DNA of 64,000 nucleotides from Micractinium sp. NFX-FRZ (Eukaryota > Chlorophyta > Trebouxiophyceae > Chlorellales > Chlorellaceae), in the NCBI GenBank assembly GCA_029339195.1, contig JAPTJF010000103.1, positions 89,929 through 153,928 of the forward strand, given 5' to 3'. Below the pieces are notes generated by a model that was given only the letters and a program-made list of their open reading frames with translations, had not been told where the DNA came from and made no database searches. Position numbers and translations under genes: made by a program. Below are positions 40,670-52,087 of the stretch, one piece after another. Numbering within the stretch: the stretch's first letter is position 1; each line of letters starts with the position of its first letter.

Positions 40670-43600
40670 TTAGGCCAGCACCACGACAGCGGTGTCCGGC
40701 TGGTCCTGCCCAAATCGCAGGGCATAGGCCCCACAGGGCGCCGTGGGGTCACCAAAGCCAGCCCAGCTGGACCGGCTGCCGCCGCCCAGGTGCAGCGTGA
40801 AGGAGAGGCGCGCTGTGCCGCCGCTGCTCAGGGCCCCGCTGCGCTGGTAGCCCACTAGCCGCTGCACCAAGTCGGTGTGGGGGGCCTCCTCATGGGAGCA
40901 ACCAGAGCTGCTGACCAGGACTCGAGGCGCCCCCTTGAGACTGCCGCCGCTGCTGCCGCCGCTGCCGCTCCTTCCACTGCTGCCGCTGGTGTTACCAGTG
41001 CTGGTGCTGGTACTTGTGCTGCTGTTGTTGCTGCCCTCTGGCCCCAGGTAGCGCATGAAGAGCAGCACGGCAGTGTCTGCCTCCAGGTCAGCGCCAGCAT
41101 GGCGCACCGTGATGGATGCTGTGACCACAGCACGCATGTCGCCGCCGCCGTCGGCACCCCCCGGCGCCGCCTTGCCGCCGCCAGCAGTGCTCACTGCCGC
41201 CCCCGTCAGCTGCCAGTCGATATAAGAGAGCCCATATCCAAAGGGATACAGAGGCTCCTCGCCCTGCCAGTAGCGGTATGTGCGGCCTGCGGCAGGGCAG
41301 GGCAGGGCGGGGCACGCGGGGCAGCGGCATAGACACAGGGTGAGGCCGGGTGGCCTCGGCCTGTGCACGTTGGGGCGGCGCAGGGCAAAGCTTGCACAGC
41401 AATGCAGGGCAGGACGGAGCAAGGCAGGGCACAGTACACAGCATCGCCCATACATGCCCCCCACACTCTCACCCGGGTAGTCTCCCGAGGCACGCATGCG
41501 TGTGTCAGTCATGGGCAGCAGCCGGGTGTAGCTCTCCTTGTACCAAGTCACCGGGGTGCGGCCTGCGGGAAGGCGGGGGGGAGGGGGGCCGGAGGGGGGC
41601 ACACATGGGACGCTGGCGCATTGGTGGGTGCATTTGGTGGGCGGGTGGATCGGTGAGCGGGCACTGACGGTCGAGCCTGGCACAACCCCACAGCCGGCAC
41701 ATGGCACGAAACCCGGCGAGAACACGCGCCGCTTGCCCCCTTTCACTCGACCACGCCCAGCCAGCACGCCCCGCCGCCCCTTCCGAGCAACCAGAACGCA
41801 CACCCATCACACCCACCCACCCCAGCCAGCAAGCGCAGCCGGCACCACACACCACCCAGCCACCCAAACCCACCCGAGGGGGAGGCCTTGCCCAGCAGCA
41901 AATATGCCACCGCCACGGAGCCATGCTGGCCGGGGTGCCACTGGGACAGGATGGCGCCCACCCTCGGGGAGGCGTGCATGGAGGAGACGTCCAGGGGCCC
42001 TCCGTGGGTGAGCACCACCACCAGGGGCTTGCTGGTCAGGTTGGCCACACGCTGCGGGGCGGGGCAGGGGGCGGGACGGGGCAGGAAGGGGCAGGGGCCT
42101 GATTGGTGAGAGGGGTGGGAGGGCAGGCGGCGGCGGCAAGAGGGCAGAGGCAGCCGGCAGCGTGACCGCCACAGTGAGGGCGCTGGTGTGTGCGTCAGGA
42201 TGGGAATCCACATCAGCCCCGCCCAGGCTGGTGCGGTTGTGCTGTGCGTCCATCCCTGACTGCCTGCCCACCTGCCTGCCCGCCCCCATCCCGACTGCCT
42301 GCCCAACTTGCCAGCCCGCCCACCATCCCCCTGCACCTGCCACAGCTTCTCCTGCTCCGGCTGCAGCAGCAGGCTGGTGCGGTCGTGCCCCTCCCCCTCG
42401 CTCAGAGTGTCATACGCACGCTTGGCAAACTGCGTGGGCAGGCGCGGGCGTGTGACGGGGCCGGCGTGAATGAGAAACCAATTTATGGCATGAAAAACCA
42501 TCATGATTGCAGGGACGGGCAGTGGCAAGAAGAAGGCTGCCCAACATGAACGTGGGCACGTGCTCATATGCTTGTACCCCTCAACCGTCCTCCCCAACCG
42601 CCGCCTGCTCGGTCGCAGCACAACGCAACAGGGACGCTGTTTCATTGGCTCAAACTCTGCCCCCTAACGGGCCCTCCTCACCGTCAATTCCTTCCACATT
42701 TTCTGGCTAGCCGACATGCGGCTGCCCAGGAACAGGATGCACACGTCGGCGGCCTGCTGGCATGTGAATAATCAGGCACAAAAGCGAGGGGATGACCTGA
42801 AGCAGCAGCAGCAGCAGAGCCGGCGGCGGCCGCTCACTGCCCTGCACGCAAAGCAGCACACACAGTGGGGGTAGCACTCTGCCTCCATGCCATGCGAAGC
42901 CGCCACACCCAAAGCAAGCCCCCTGCGCAGCCACCAGCACCTTCCCAAGGGAGGCCAGGCACCGCCCGTTGTTCCCACACGGCAGGCAGGTCCCCTTCCC
43001 CCTCTCCCCTCTTCCCTACCGGCCCCAGCCAAAATGCGGCACCCTCCCCACCCCACCACCCCCAGCCCCGCACCTCGCAGGCGTCGGCGTCCTGCTGGGA
43101 GCCCTCTGTGGTGTAGACCAGAGCCGTGGCTGCGTTGAAGGTGACCCGGGCGTTGGGCAGGGCCGCCTGCAGCGCCTGCAGGGGCGTGGTGATGGGCTCC
43201 ACTGTGGCCCCATAATACTTGCTGCACGGACGTGGGAGGGGCGCCGTTGGCAAGAGGAGTCAGAGAGGGAGACGGCGGTGGCGGGGTAGAGAGGTTGCGG
43301 GAGCGCTGCGGGGGCCCTTCGCTGCCCGCTGCCCTCTGCCCCGCCCTGCCCTTCAGCTTACAGCGCTGCATGCTCCCTTGCCTTGCCCCAGCCTGCCCTA
43401 GCCTGCCTGCTCTGCCCCCTGCCCGGCCCCCTGCCTGCGCCACCTTGCCCTTCCTTGCCTCACTCTGCCCTGCCCTGCCCCCCACCCCACCCCTCTCGCA
43501 ACCGGCTCACCCCATTATGTAGTCTGGCTGGTTGGCAAAGGGGCCCAGCACCGCCACCCTGGTGAGGGATTTGGGGTCCAACGGGAGCACGCCCTGCAGC

Positions 43601-46600
43601 GCGGCCGGGCAGGGGGCAGTGCCATGGTCATGTGGGGCGGGTGGGTGGGCAGGCAGGGCAGGCAGGCAACAGCTTGGGGGCACAACGATTCTGCTGCATG
43701 CAGCTGCTGGTGAACCTTGAGCTGCTGCCCCGCTATGCATACACCCCACGGCACCAGCACCCGCTTGCCCACCCACCCACCCACCCAACCACCCACCCTC
43801 TTCATCACCCGTCCACCCCCCCAAACAACTTCCCCCGCCCACCCCCTCACCGTGTTTTTGAGCAGCACCGACCCCTTAGCCGACAGCTCCCGGGCCGTGG
43901 CCTTGTGGCTGGGGTGCCCGATGTGCGAGTCGTCTATCTCTGGGAAGGCCAGGTCACGCACCAAATTGAAGTGGCCTTGCCTGCGTGAGGGGAAAGGCGG
44001 TGGGGAAGCGTGAGGGGGCGTACAGGCAGCTAGCTGCAGGCAGGAGAGGGCGGCACGAGTGTGGTAAAGCTGCAGGGGCAGATGCATCCCTGTCTGGCGG
44101 GGTAGGGATAGCGGCATCAGGCATGGCCTCACCCACCTGACGCGTGCGGTCAGCACACGCCTTGATGCAGCATCCAGCTCAGAGGCAGTGAGGTCCTTTG
44201 GGATGAGTCGGTTGTACACGTGGCAGGCCTGCAGGGGCAGTAGCAAGGGTAGGCAGAATGGGCAGGGGCAAGGGCAGACCCTCCAGAGCAGTGGGCATGC
44301 CTGCCCACACAGGCTGGCTGTCTCTGTCAGGCAGACCCTGGGTGGCCGGCAGAGCAGGCCACCATGGCAGGCATGCGCCGGCCCGCCGGCCCTGCCATTG
44401 GCGGCACACATGCACATCAAGGCCGCATGTGAATTATCTGCTCCACGGCCCTCTCTTGCATGCACAGGTGAGCTGTATCCGGCGCACCATGTCGGTGCCC
44501 GCCTTGAGCGCCTTTGCAGATGCCCTCCGGCTGTTACCGCCCTCGATGCCCGGGCCCTCGGGCGGCTTCTTCACCATGCGGGTGATGGCTGCAGCAGAAG
44601 AGGGGGCAGAGGTGAGGGCAGGGGAAGACATGGGTGGCAGGGGAGGGCAGGCGAGGGCAGGAGAGGGCAAGTGAGGGCAGCGCACCGGCCAGCTGGGCAC
44701 ACGAGAGGCACAGGCGGGGGCGGTTGTGCAGCAGGGCCGTTGTTGGGCGCAGGGAGGTGGCCAGGCACAGGCATTCCTTGGTTTGAAGTGCATGCCGCTG
44801 GAGGGCAGGCATCGAGGTAGTGGGCAGCCGCGGACTGCCAGCAACTTCTGTCTGCGCCAGCCGAGAGCACAGCAATGACTTGATTGCAGCAGCAGCAGAA
44901 GCGAGTGGCACACCACACACCACGTGCCTGTGCAGTCGGTGACCACAAATCCATCAAACCCCATCTTGCCACGCAGGGTGTCTGTCAGCAGCTCTTTGTT
45001 GACGCAGCTGGGCACGCCATTCACTGCAGCACTCGAATTGAATGATGCCGTCACCAGCAAGTGGTATGTGACGGTAGGCGCATGAAAAGGCGGCGCTCAG
45101 ACATTGGTGGACCATAAACAGCCAGGTAGGAAGCGAGGGGCAAGGACATGTCCACACCTGCCACTCCAAGCCCGCCCACCCTGGTTGTAGGAGCATATGC
45201 AGGAGCCGGCGCGGGCACTGTCGGGCCGCGCCCCGCAACATCCAACAACGAACCGCAACCCCTGGTGGTGCAGCACATGAATCATACAAGGCACCCGCTG
45301 AATGTGCCCACCCACCCTGGTGGCATGAGGAGGAAACCACCCCACCCGGCCCAGCCCACCCACCCCTGTTGTAGGAGCACATGAAGGAGCCGGCGCGGGC
45401 GCGGGACACGCAGGCCTCAAAGGGCGGCATGAACGTGTCGCGCATGTCGGCGGCCGAGATGTTGGCGTCAAAGTTGTGGCGCGTCACGCCCTGCCACCCC
45501 TCCAGGTCGTTCCCAATGAAGTGCTGCAGCCAGGGGATGGCAGGGGTCAAGTGTGTAAAGTGCTGCAGGGGCCGGGTGGGCGGGTGGGTGGAGAGGGGAT
45601 GTGGCAAGTGCAGGGCTGTCGAGCGTGGGAGGCAGGAGGCGATGCCACGCCGCTTCTCCGGCTATCCTCCTTCTCTGCTTTCCCTCCCCTCCCCTGCCCT
45701 CCAGCCCTCCTCCCCCTCCCCATCCTTTGTGGCCTCCACAAGACAACAAACCACCCAGTGGCCCCACACCTTGCAGGTGGCGCCAGCCTTGATGTATGTC
45801 CCGGTGCCGTCCCCGCCCTGCAGCCCCGTCACGTGCGCCACCGCCATGTTGGACTGAAGGAACGGGTCCTCCCCGAAAGTCTCCGCCAGCCTCCCCCACC
45901 GTGGGTCCCTGCAAGAGGAGCCGGGTCGTTTGTGCAAGGTTCAGGCACGCGTGCCACGTTGGAAGGAATCCCCCACACATCCTCCGCCAGCCAACCCCCA
46001 CCCGAGAGCCACCACATTGGCCCACAGCCACCCCGAGGGTCTGTGCTGCAGGTTCGGCTGTGATGCAGCAGACTTTGGGTGAGAGAGACGTACACTCACA
46101 GAGCAAGAGCCCCCTCACCTGACAATGTGCACGTGCGGCCCAAAGCAGTTGCTGTACGCCAGCTCCGTCCAGCCTTCCCGCGCTCGTCTGTTGTAGTGTG
46201 CCCGCATCTCGTCCCCAATCTGGCTGGCTGCCCGCTGTGCCAGCTCATCATCGAACGTGGCCGCCCAGGCAACGTTGAGCGGGTAGATGGTGGCAGCGTA
46301 GGGCTGCACAATGCCCGACCGCCCCACCTTGACGCCATGCAAGCACTCCTCCTGCGGGGTTTTAGGGTTTTAGGGTTTGGCGGGGCAGGGCAGCGCTAGT
46401 GGGTGGGCAGGGCAGTGCAAGGGGGCAGGAAGGAGCAAGGAGGCGTGGGCAGGGGTTGGCACAGCAGCGATGCTTTAGCTGGCACGACGTTGCCCAGCTC
46501 AAGGCACACGCCACCACATCATTGCACAGCAGCGGCGCACGGCACTGCCTCCGCTGTGCTGACCCTCTCCTCTCCTGAGCAGCCATGGCTGCAGCAACCA

Positions 46601-48121
46601 CGCCCGCCTTGTGCCCGGCAATTCAGCTCAGAGGGAGCCGCACCCACCCAAGTACCTTCCCATGCCGCCCACTCACCCACCCACCTACCTGCCAGTTGAA
46701 TGACAGCACTCCCAAATCGCTGATGCCATTCCCTGGCCGGCTTTGCAGCTGGTCCACCTTCTGCTGCTTGCTTAGGCGGGCAAGCAGCGCCTCCACGCGC
46801 GCCTCAACTGGCAGGGTGGCGTTCTGCCAGGGGAAGCGCACGGTGGCGGCGGCGGCACGCGCTGCTGAGCTGGCGTCGCCCTTCACTTGCGCGTCGTTGT
46901 CGTCGTCCAAATAGTCATCCTCCCCCACGTCCTTTTCTGTATCCACAGCTTCCTCCTCCTCCTCCTCCTCCTGCTCCTCAGCTTCCCCTTCGGCGCCAGC
47001 GGCAGCGGTGCCGCCGCCGCCGGCCTTCTTCGTTCCTCCACCCTTGCCGCCGCCGCCTGCAGCCTGCTGCTGTGCCTGCTCTTCCTCCTCATCCTCCTCC
47101 TGCTGCCGCTGCTGCTGTTTCTTGGGAGGCTCCTTGGTGCCTGCTGCAGCTGGAGCGGCGCCCGCTTTCTTGGCTTCTGCAGCATCGTCGCCTGCCGCTT
47201 GCGTGCTCTTGGTTGCCGCATCAGGCTGCTGCTGCCCCTCTTGCGCCGTGCGCTTTTCTGCACTCTGCGCCGTCTGTCCCTCTTCTGCCTCGTTCGGCTG
47301 CTGCTGCTGCACACGTCCCCCCTCGGCCGCCTCGGCCAGCTGCTGGTGCATACCCTGCTCCTCTGCCCGCTGCTCCTCGTGCCGCTGCTGCACACCCCTC
47401 GCCTCCGATGCCTGCTCCTGCTGGGCACCCTCCCGCTGCTCCCGCTGCTCCGCTTGCTGCGCCGCCTCCTGGTCGTGCTGCGCCTGCTGAGGCCCCCCGG
47501 GCTGCTGCGCTGCGCTCTCCTCCTGTGCCGCTTGCTGTTGCGCCTGCTGCTGCCGTGCACCTTCTTCCTCTGACGCCTGCTCCGCCGCCTGCTGCTGCTG
47601 AGGTGGTTCCACCAGCTGCGCTGCACCCTCCTCAGCCGCTGTGCCCTCAGCTGCGGAGGCAACCACAAATGTTCCTTCTCCTAAGGCCTGACCAGCACCA
47701 TTTCCTGCCTCTGCAGCACGGCCCGGCTGCATGAGCGCCTGCATCACTTGCTGCTGTGCCGTGGCGGCTGCCACTGCTGTTGTGGCGCTATCGGGGGACA
47801 CAACATTGGGTGCGGTCAAGGTGCTGAGACGGATGGGCATCCGAATGGAGCCCTCTGCAAAGGGCACGGTGCAAAGCGCTGTGAGTTAGCAGGTTTGAAT
47901 CAGGCAATGCTCGCTGGGCTTGGGGCATATGCACGCAGGACCCCCGGGGGGAAGACCGGCAGGTGGCGGCGACAGCGGCGGTGCCCTCCCGCACAGGCTG
48001 TCCCTGTGTACCTACCGTGTAGCGCAATCAACAACGAAGGTCCGAGCAGTACGGCTATGGTCAGGGAAGTGGTCATGAGGCGCTGGCCCCACGACTTTTT
48101 GGGGCCTGCAACCACCACCAT
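40670..48121 (-). CDS. Glycoside hydrolase family 3, plant BXL-like beta-xylosidase
   Basis: Exo-glycosidase like plant cell-wall beta-xylosidase/arabinofuranosidase. The 1167-residue model has exons in transcription order 48016-48121, 46689-47854, 46119-46351, 45770-45908, 45364-45523, 44928-45023, 44488-44588, 44137-44228, 43851-43980, 43511-43593, 43074-43221, 42682-42753, 42337-42429, 41874-42051, 41473-41562, 40670-41286. An N-terminal hydrophobic segment (SLTIAVLLGPSLLIAL) suggests a signal anchor; then ~260 residues rich in Gln, Glu and Ala; then the catalytic domain: DPRWGRLAETFGEDP, CKHFIGNDLEGWQGVTRHNF, MCSYNRVNGVPSC, GFDGFVVTDC (nucleophile Asp), EGEGHDRTSL and YRYWQGEEPLYPFGYGLSY. 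A Ser/Thr/Gly insert breaks the C-terminal FnIII-like domain. The intron after 44928 (transcript direction) has a GC donor. The join 42682/42429 adds about 20 unusual residues and is the least certain. Confidence 0.88.
45172..45225 (-). repeat. Diverged copy of a GH3-gene exon end
   Basis: TTGTAGGAGCA and GGAGCCGGCGCGGGC blocks repeat 45368-45402 inside the intron 45024-45363. Translated, the copy still resembles the template's MCSYNR motif (CICSYNQ). Confidence 0.85.
46357..46378 (-). repeat. Telomere-like motif beside a GH3 3' splice site
   Basis: On the sense strand two CCCTAAAA units lie directly before the acceptor of the exon 46119-46351. They resemble Chlorella/plant telomere repeats with an extra A. 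Confidence 0.5.
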
Positions 48122-48654
48122 GGCTGCGGCCGAGCTCGCAAGCCTTGGCGCCGCGCCCCCCTGTTGCTACGACTTCAGCAACTGCAGCAGAGGTGCGGGC
48201 CGGCAAACCGAGAGGCAAGGTATAACCCTCACATGGGTTGAGCTGGCAGGCTCAACGGAGCGCTGAATGCGCGAACCTTGGCCTTCTATCCCAAATGAGT
48301 GCACAAACGTCCAACCACGCGATGTGGAGTGGGCATCCCAGGCTGCGTAGCGCATGCTGTTCCCACCCCTGCCTGGGGCGCTAGACGCCGCCGCCACTGC
48401 AGGTGCCGCCTGTCTGCGTACTGCAGGCAACATGCGCAGCCACCACATCCGCCTCAACATCCCTTGGTTGGGCCGTGCAGGGGCACAATGCTGCATTAAG
48501 CACTTGGCCACCCAGCCTTGTTCGTTCCTGCACCGCCGCCAAGCAGCGGCACTGCAACCGATGCCCAACCGACGCAACCACTTGAGTCGTGTTTTCAAGT
48601 GGTAGGGGCAGCACAGGAGAGACACATCAAAGCACGAACAGGCCAGGCAGAATA
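48122..48654. other. GH3 promoter and LRR-gene 3' region
   Basis: 533 bp between two minus-strand genes. A 163-codon open frame (48167-48658, minus) spans it but shows no family resemblance and overlaps the expected 3' UTR and promoter, so I do not call it a gene. No TGTAA was found. Confidence 0.45.
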
Positions 48655-51650
48655 TCAAGCCCGCAGTTGGAACAGGTCCGCTGCCTCCCGAAGCTGCACC
48701 GCGCTCGATCGCGCCCGCTGCTCCCGCGCCTGCCTCGCGGCACGGCCTGCCCCGCCGACCACGCTGCCCCTGCCGCCCTCTGCTGCCTGCTGCGTGACCT
48801 CCGCTGCTGCTTCGGTGCCTGCATCATCCAACCCCTCCTGCGCCTCAGCATCATCCTCTGCCACAGCCAGCAGAGTGGGAGACCGTGCCTCCCTCCTGGT
48901 GCTCATGGAAATTACTGTGCCCTGCTCCTGCTCCTGTTCCGCCTCTGCCGCTGCATCAGCAGCCATAGCGGCCTGCACTGCCGCCAGCCGCCGCTTCATG
49001 GCCAGCAGCAGAGCATCAATGGTGTCCACCCGCCCCACCACGCTGCCCCCCTGCGTGCCTTCAGCACCCGCCTTCTGCCGCTGCTTGGCCAGCGCGCTCT
49101 TGGTGAGGCGCAGGTGGCTGCCGCTGCCGCCTGCCATGACCGCACCCTCCAGGCTGGGGGCGGCGGCGGGGTGGGCCAGCGCAAAGCGCAGGGCTTTGAT
49201 GGCTGCAGTGTGGGGGCAGGCAGGCAGACAGACAGGGGCGAGAAACGACTTTGAGTACAATGAAGACTCTGCAATAAATAAGATGCCAGGCATTGCATGC
49301 ACAGCGTACCGCGTGCAGTATACTGGCAATGCCCCAGCACCGCCGCCCACCCGCCACCGCATCAACGGTGCATGTCTGCCCAGCTTGCCTGCTGCCGGGT
49401 TGACGTTGCGCACGCCAGGTCCGTTGAACATGGGCAGCTGCAGGGGGTCTAGACCTAGGGCCAGTGCCACCCTTACTGTGGGGTCATCTGGCCCCTCCAG
49501 TGTGCCATCAACACCAGCGGCATCCGTGCCTGCAGTGGTGGAGGGAGGCGGGGAGGCAGTCTGAGCGGTACACCCGATTCCGGATGCGGCGTGCACGGTG
49601 CGGAAAGAGCAAGCTGGCACAGTCGGCAACAGTGGCAAGTGTTCTTTTCATGCTGCACCCATGACGCGCGCACACACCTGCCGTGATGCCGGTGCCCGCG
49701 GCGCTCTGCGTGCTCCAAAAGTGTGCCGATCTGCCGCCTTGCACCGTGCTGCCAGAGTGCTGCCAGGCGGCACTGCCCTCCCCCTCTTCCTCCTCCACCA
49801 TGCCCCAATCAAGGAAGGAAGCAGAGGCAGGCTGCGCAGGCGGTGCCGGCGGCAGCGCCAACGCAGGCACGGTCGGCTGCTCAGCTGCACTAACGCCTGC
49901 AGGGGTTGGCTGCTCAGCTGCGCTACTGCCTGCAGGGGGGCCTTCCCACGGCGGCGGCGCCGCATCTGCTGGCCCTGGCGCAGCAGCAGCCACGCCAGCC
50001 ACACCTGTCTGGACCTCGGCTGGCGCCGGCGGTGCGGTGGAAGCCCGGCTGCCTGGCCGGGAGGCAGCCTCTGCTGGCACCCCAGGCTTCTTCTGCGCCA
50101 GCGCTTTGGCTTTGAGTGCCACCACCGCCACCTCCTCCACTGCCACAAAGCCCTGCATGACACCACGATTCGGGGCAGCGTTGTTGGGCATCTGACAGCC
50201 ACCCATATTGGGCAGCAGAACCGTGCCTGTCACTGCATGGCGGCGGGGACTGATTCCAGCGGCGTCATCCTGCCTCGCGCTGGCAGCCCAAGCAAGCATC
50301 AGCAATGTTCACCCCACTGCAGCACCCACCCGCCCACCTGGCTAATAGCGGCCAGGCTGGACCGCCTGCCACCGGGCCCCGTCGGCACCCCCGCCCCCGC
50401 CGCGGCAGCCAGGCTGCCGCGCCGCAGCGCGCCGCCGGCGTGGGAGCGGTGCAGGGTGGCTGAGAGGGTGCCGCTGGCTCCAAACCCGGCGCCCGCCACT
50501 GGATTGCCAGCCAGCACCAGGCGCTCCAGGCAAGGCAGGGTTTGCAGCCGCTGCACGGTGTCCATATCTGCCAACCTGTTGTGGCTCAGATCCAGCAGGG
50601 AGAGCTGGATGAAGGCGGCAGAGGGGTCTGCCAGCACCGCTTGTGAGATGCGGTTGGCGGGCAGCAGCAGGTGCTGCAGCTGGGGCAGCGGCGCCAGCAC
50701 CGACAGCACCCCGCCAGTGAACTCGTTGTGCCCCGCTGTCAACCGGCTCAGCACGGGGAAGGCGCCAGCATCCAGCCGCGGCAGCGCCCGCAGCCCGTTG
50801 CCTGCGGTGCAACAGCGGAGCCAGGGGCTGGTATAGAGTGAGACGTTTGAGGTGCAGGTGTGCAGGTGCAAAGTGGGTGCAGGCCGGCCCCCCTGTGCAC
50901 TGTGCAAAGGCAGATGTCCCTGCGCACGGCCCAGGTAGCCCACCTGAGATGTCCAGCTCCCTCAGCCGTGGCAGGGCGCCCAGCGCCTGCACAGCATGTG
51001 GCTCCAGGCTGTTGTAGCTCAGACCCAGCACCTCCAAGGCAGCAAAGCCTCCTTCAGGGATGACCCTGGCCGCCAGGCCTGCCAAGCAGTTGCCTGCCAG
51101 GTTCAGGCTTTTGAGGCTGGGCAGCGGCGCCAGGGCAGCGACGTCTGACAGCGCATTGCCACTCAAATCAAGCTCCCTGCAGGTTCAGTTGGCAGGTTTT
51201 TATAGAGGAGCCCGTGACGTGAGTCGTGACAAATGCGGGAAGACGCTGCACTGGCATGCACGCCTGCCACACACGCATATGCTTTCGGAATCCTCACTGG
51301 CGCACCTCAGGTTGACAAAGGTCTCCAGGCCTGGCCCTAGGCGCGCAAAAGAACACGCCGGCAGGGCCGCAAAGATCACGGATTCAGCTTGCTTGGCTCC
51401 CACAGCTGCCAGCACTTCCACCACTACACGGGGATAGTGGGCGGCAGTGAAGGCAGGCGGGAGGCGGGTGGGCAGGCGGCTGGCGGCAGCCAGGGGCGGC
51501 AGCGCGGCGCTCTCTGCGGCAGCGGGCCCTTCGTCTCTCCCACGACCAACCTGTCAGGTCGCCGCCAGCAGCCGACGCGCTCCTGGAGCCGTGCAGGCGC
51601 CGAATGGAGACGCGCGAGGGATGCTGGCCCGCCGCCTTGGCTGGCTGCAT
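48655..51650 (-). CDS. Leucine-rich-repeat protein, possibly XRRA1-like
   Basis: A 692-residue protein. Exons in transcription order: 51551-51650, 51306-51423, 50944-51176, 50338-50801, 49678-50152, 49389-49529, 48655-49202. The N-terminal third holds about six leucine-rich repeats: LRELDLSGNALSDVAALAPL, LKSLNLAGNCLAG, LEVLGLSYNSLEP, LRELDISGNGLRALP, LLDLSHNRLADMDTVQ and LERLVLAGNPVAG. These are followed by a long Ala/Pro-rich segment and a C-terminal charged region with LALGLDPLQL, IKALRFALAHP and a probable coiled coil (TIDALLLAMKRRLAAVQAAM). The order 'LRRs, linker, C-terminal helical region' resembles XRRA1-type proteins, but this is a weak assignment. No signal peptide or membrane segment is seen. 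The intron between 49389 and 49202 (transcript order) uses a GC donor, AG|GCAAGC. Confidence 0.8.
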
Positions 51651-52087
51651 GGCTGTAGAATTCTCCCGAATGATGTGCAGCCAAGTGTGCAATCGTAGGG
51701 CCAAGCGTGCTGCGACACAACGCTGCTGGGCGAGACCCGAAACGGGCCCTTGGGCTTGACCAGGCCGTTGGTTTGGCAGGGCGACGCAAGGAAGCTCACA
51801 AACACCCCAAGTGAACCGCCCTACAGGGCCCGGAGGGCCGGGAGATGAGGCAGCACCGCCGCGCCGCTGCCACCCGGGCAACGCGGTGCACCGCCTCCCT
51901 CAACAAGCTTGCCCGCGGCTCGGCTCCATAACAGTACATGGAACAAACGTGCGCACTCGGAAGATGCCGGAATGAAATGATGGTCAATGCAAACGAAACA
52001 ACAGATCAACAGATGCATACAAAACGTCCACTCAGTCCTGCGTGCCGCCGCCAGTGCATGTCAAAATCACCATGCAGCCGCGTGCAT
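51651..52087. other. LRR-gene promoter and DHAR 3' region
   Basis: 437 bp between two minus-strand genes; no coding match and no TGTAA on the minus strand were seen. Confidence 0.45.

Noticed and set aside
42682..42753. Dropping this GH3 exon because it adds unusual residues (SRMSASQKMWKELT)
   Set aside because: Its first half (AADVCILFLG) fits the GH3 beta strand, splice sites and phases agree, and the total frame is preserved, so it is kept with lower certainty.
46887..47573. Long plus-strand open frame rich in Leu (228 codons)
   Set aside because: It is the antisense shadow of the Gln/Glu-rich GH3 exon; CAG/GAG codons read as Leu on the other strand.
48167..48658. 163-codon minus-strand open frame between the GH3 and LRR genes
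   Set aside because: No recognisable domain; it lies in the expected GH3 promoter and LRR 3' UTR.
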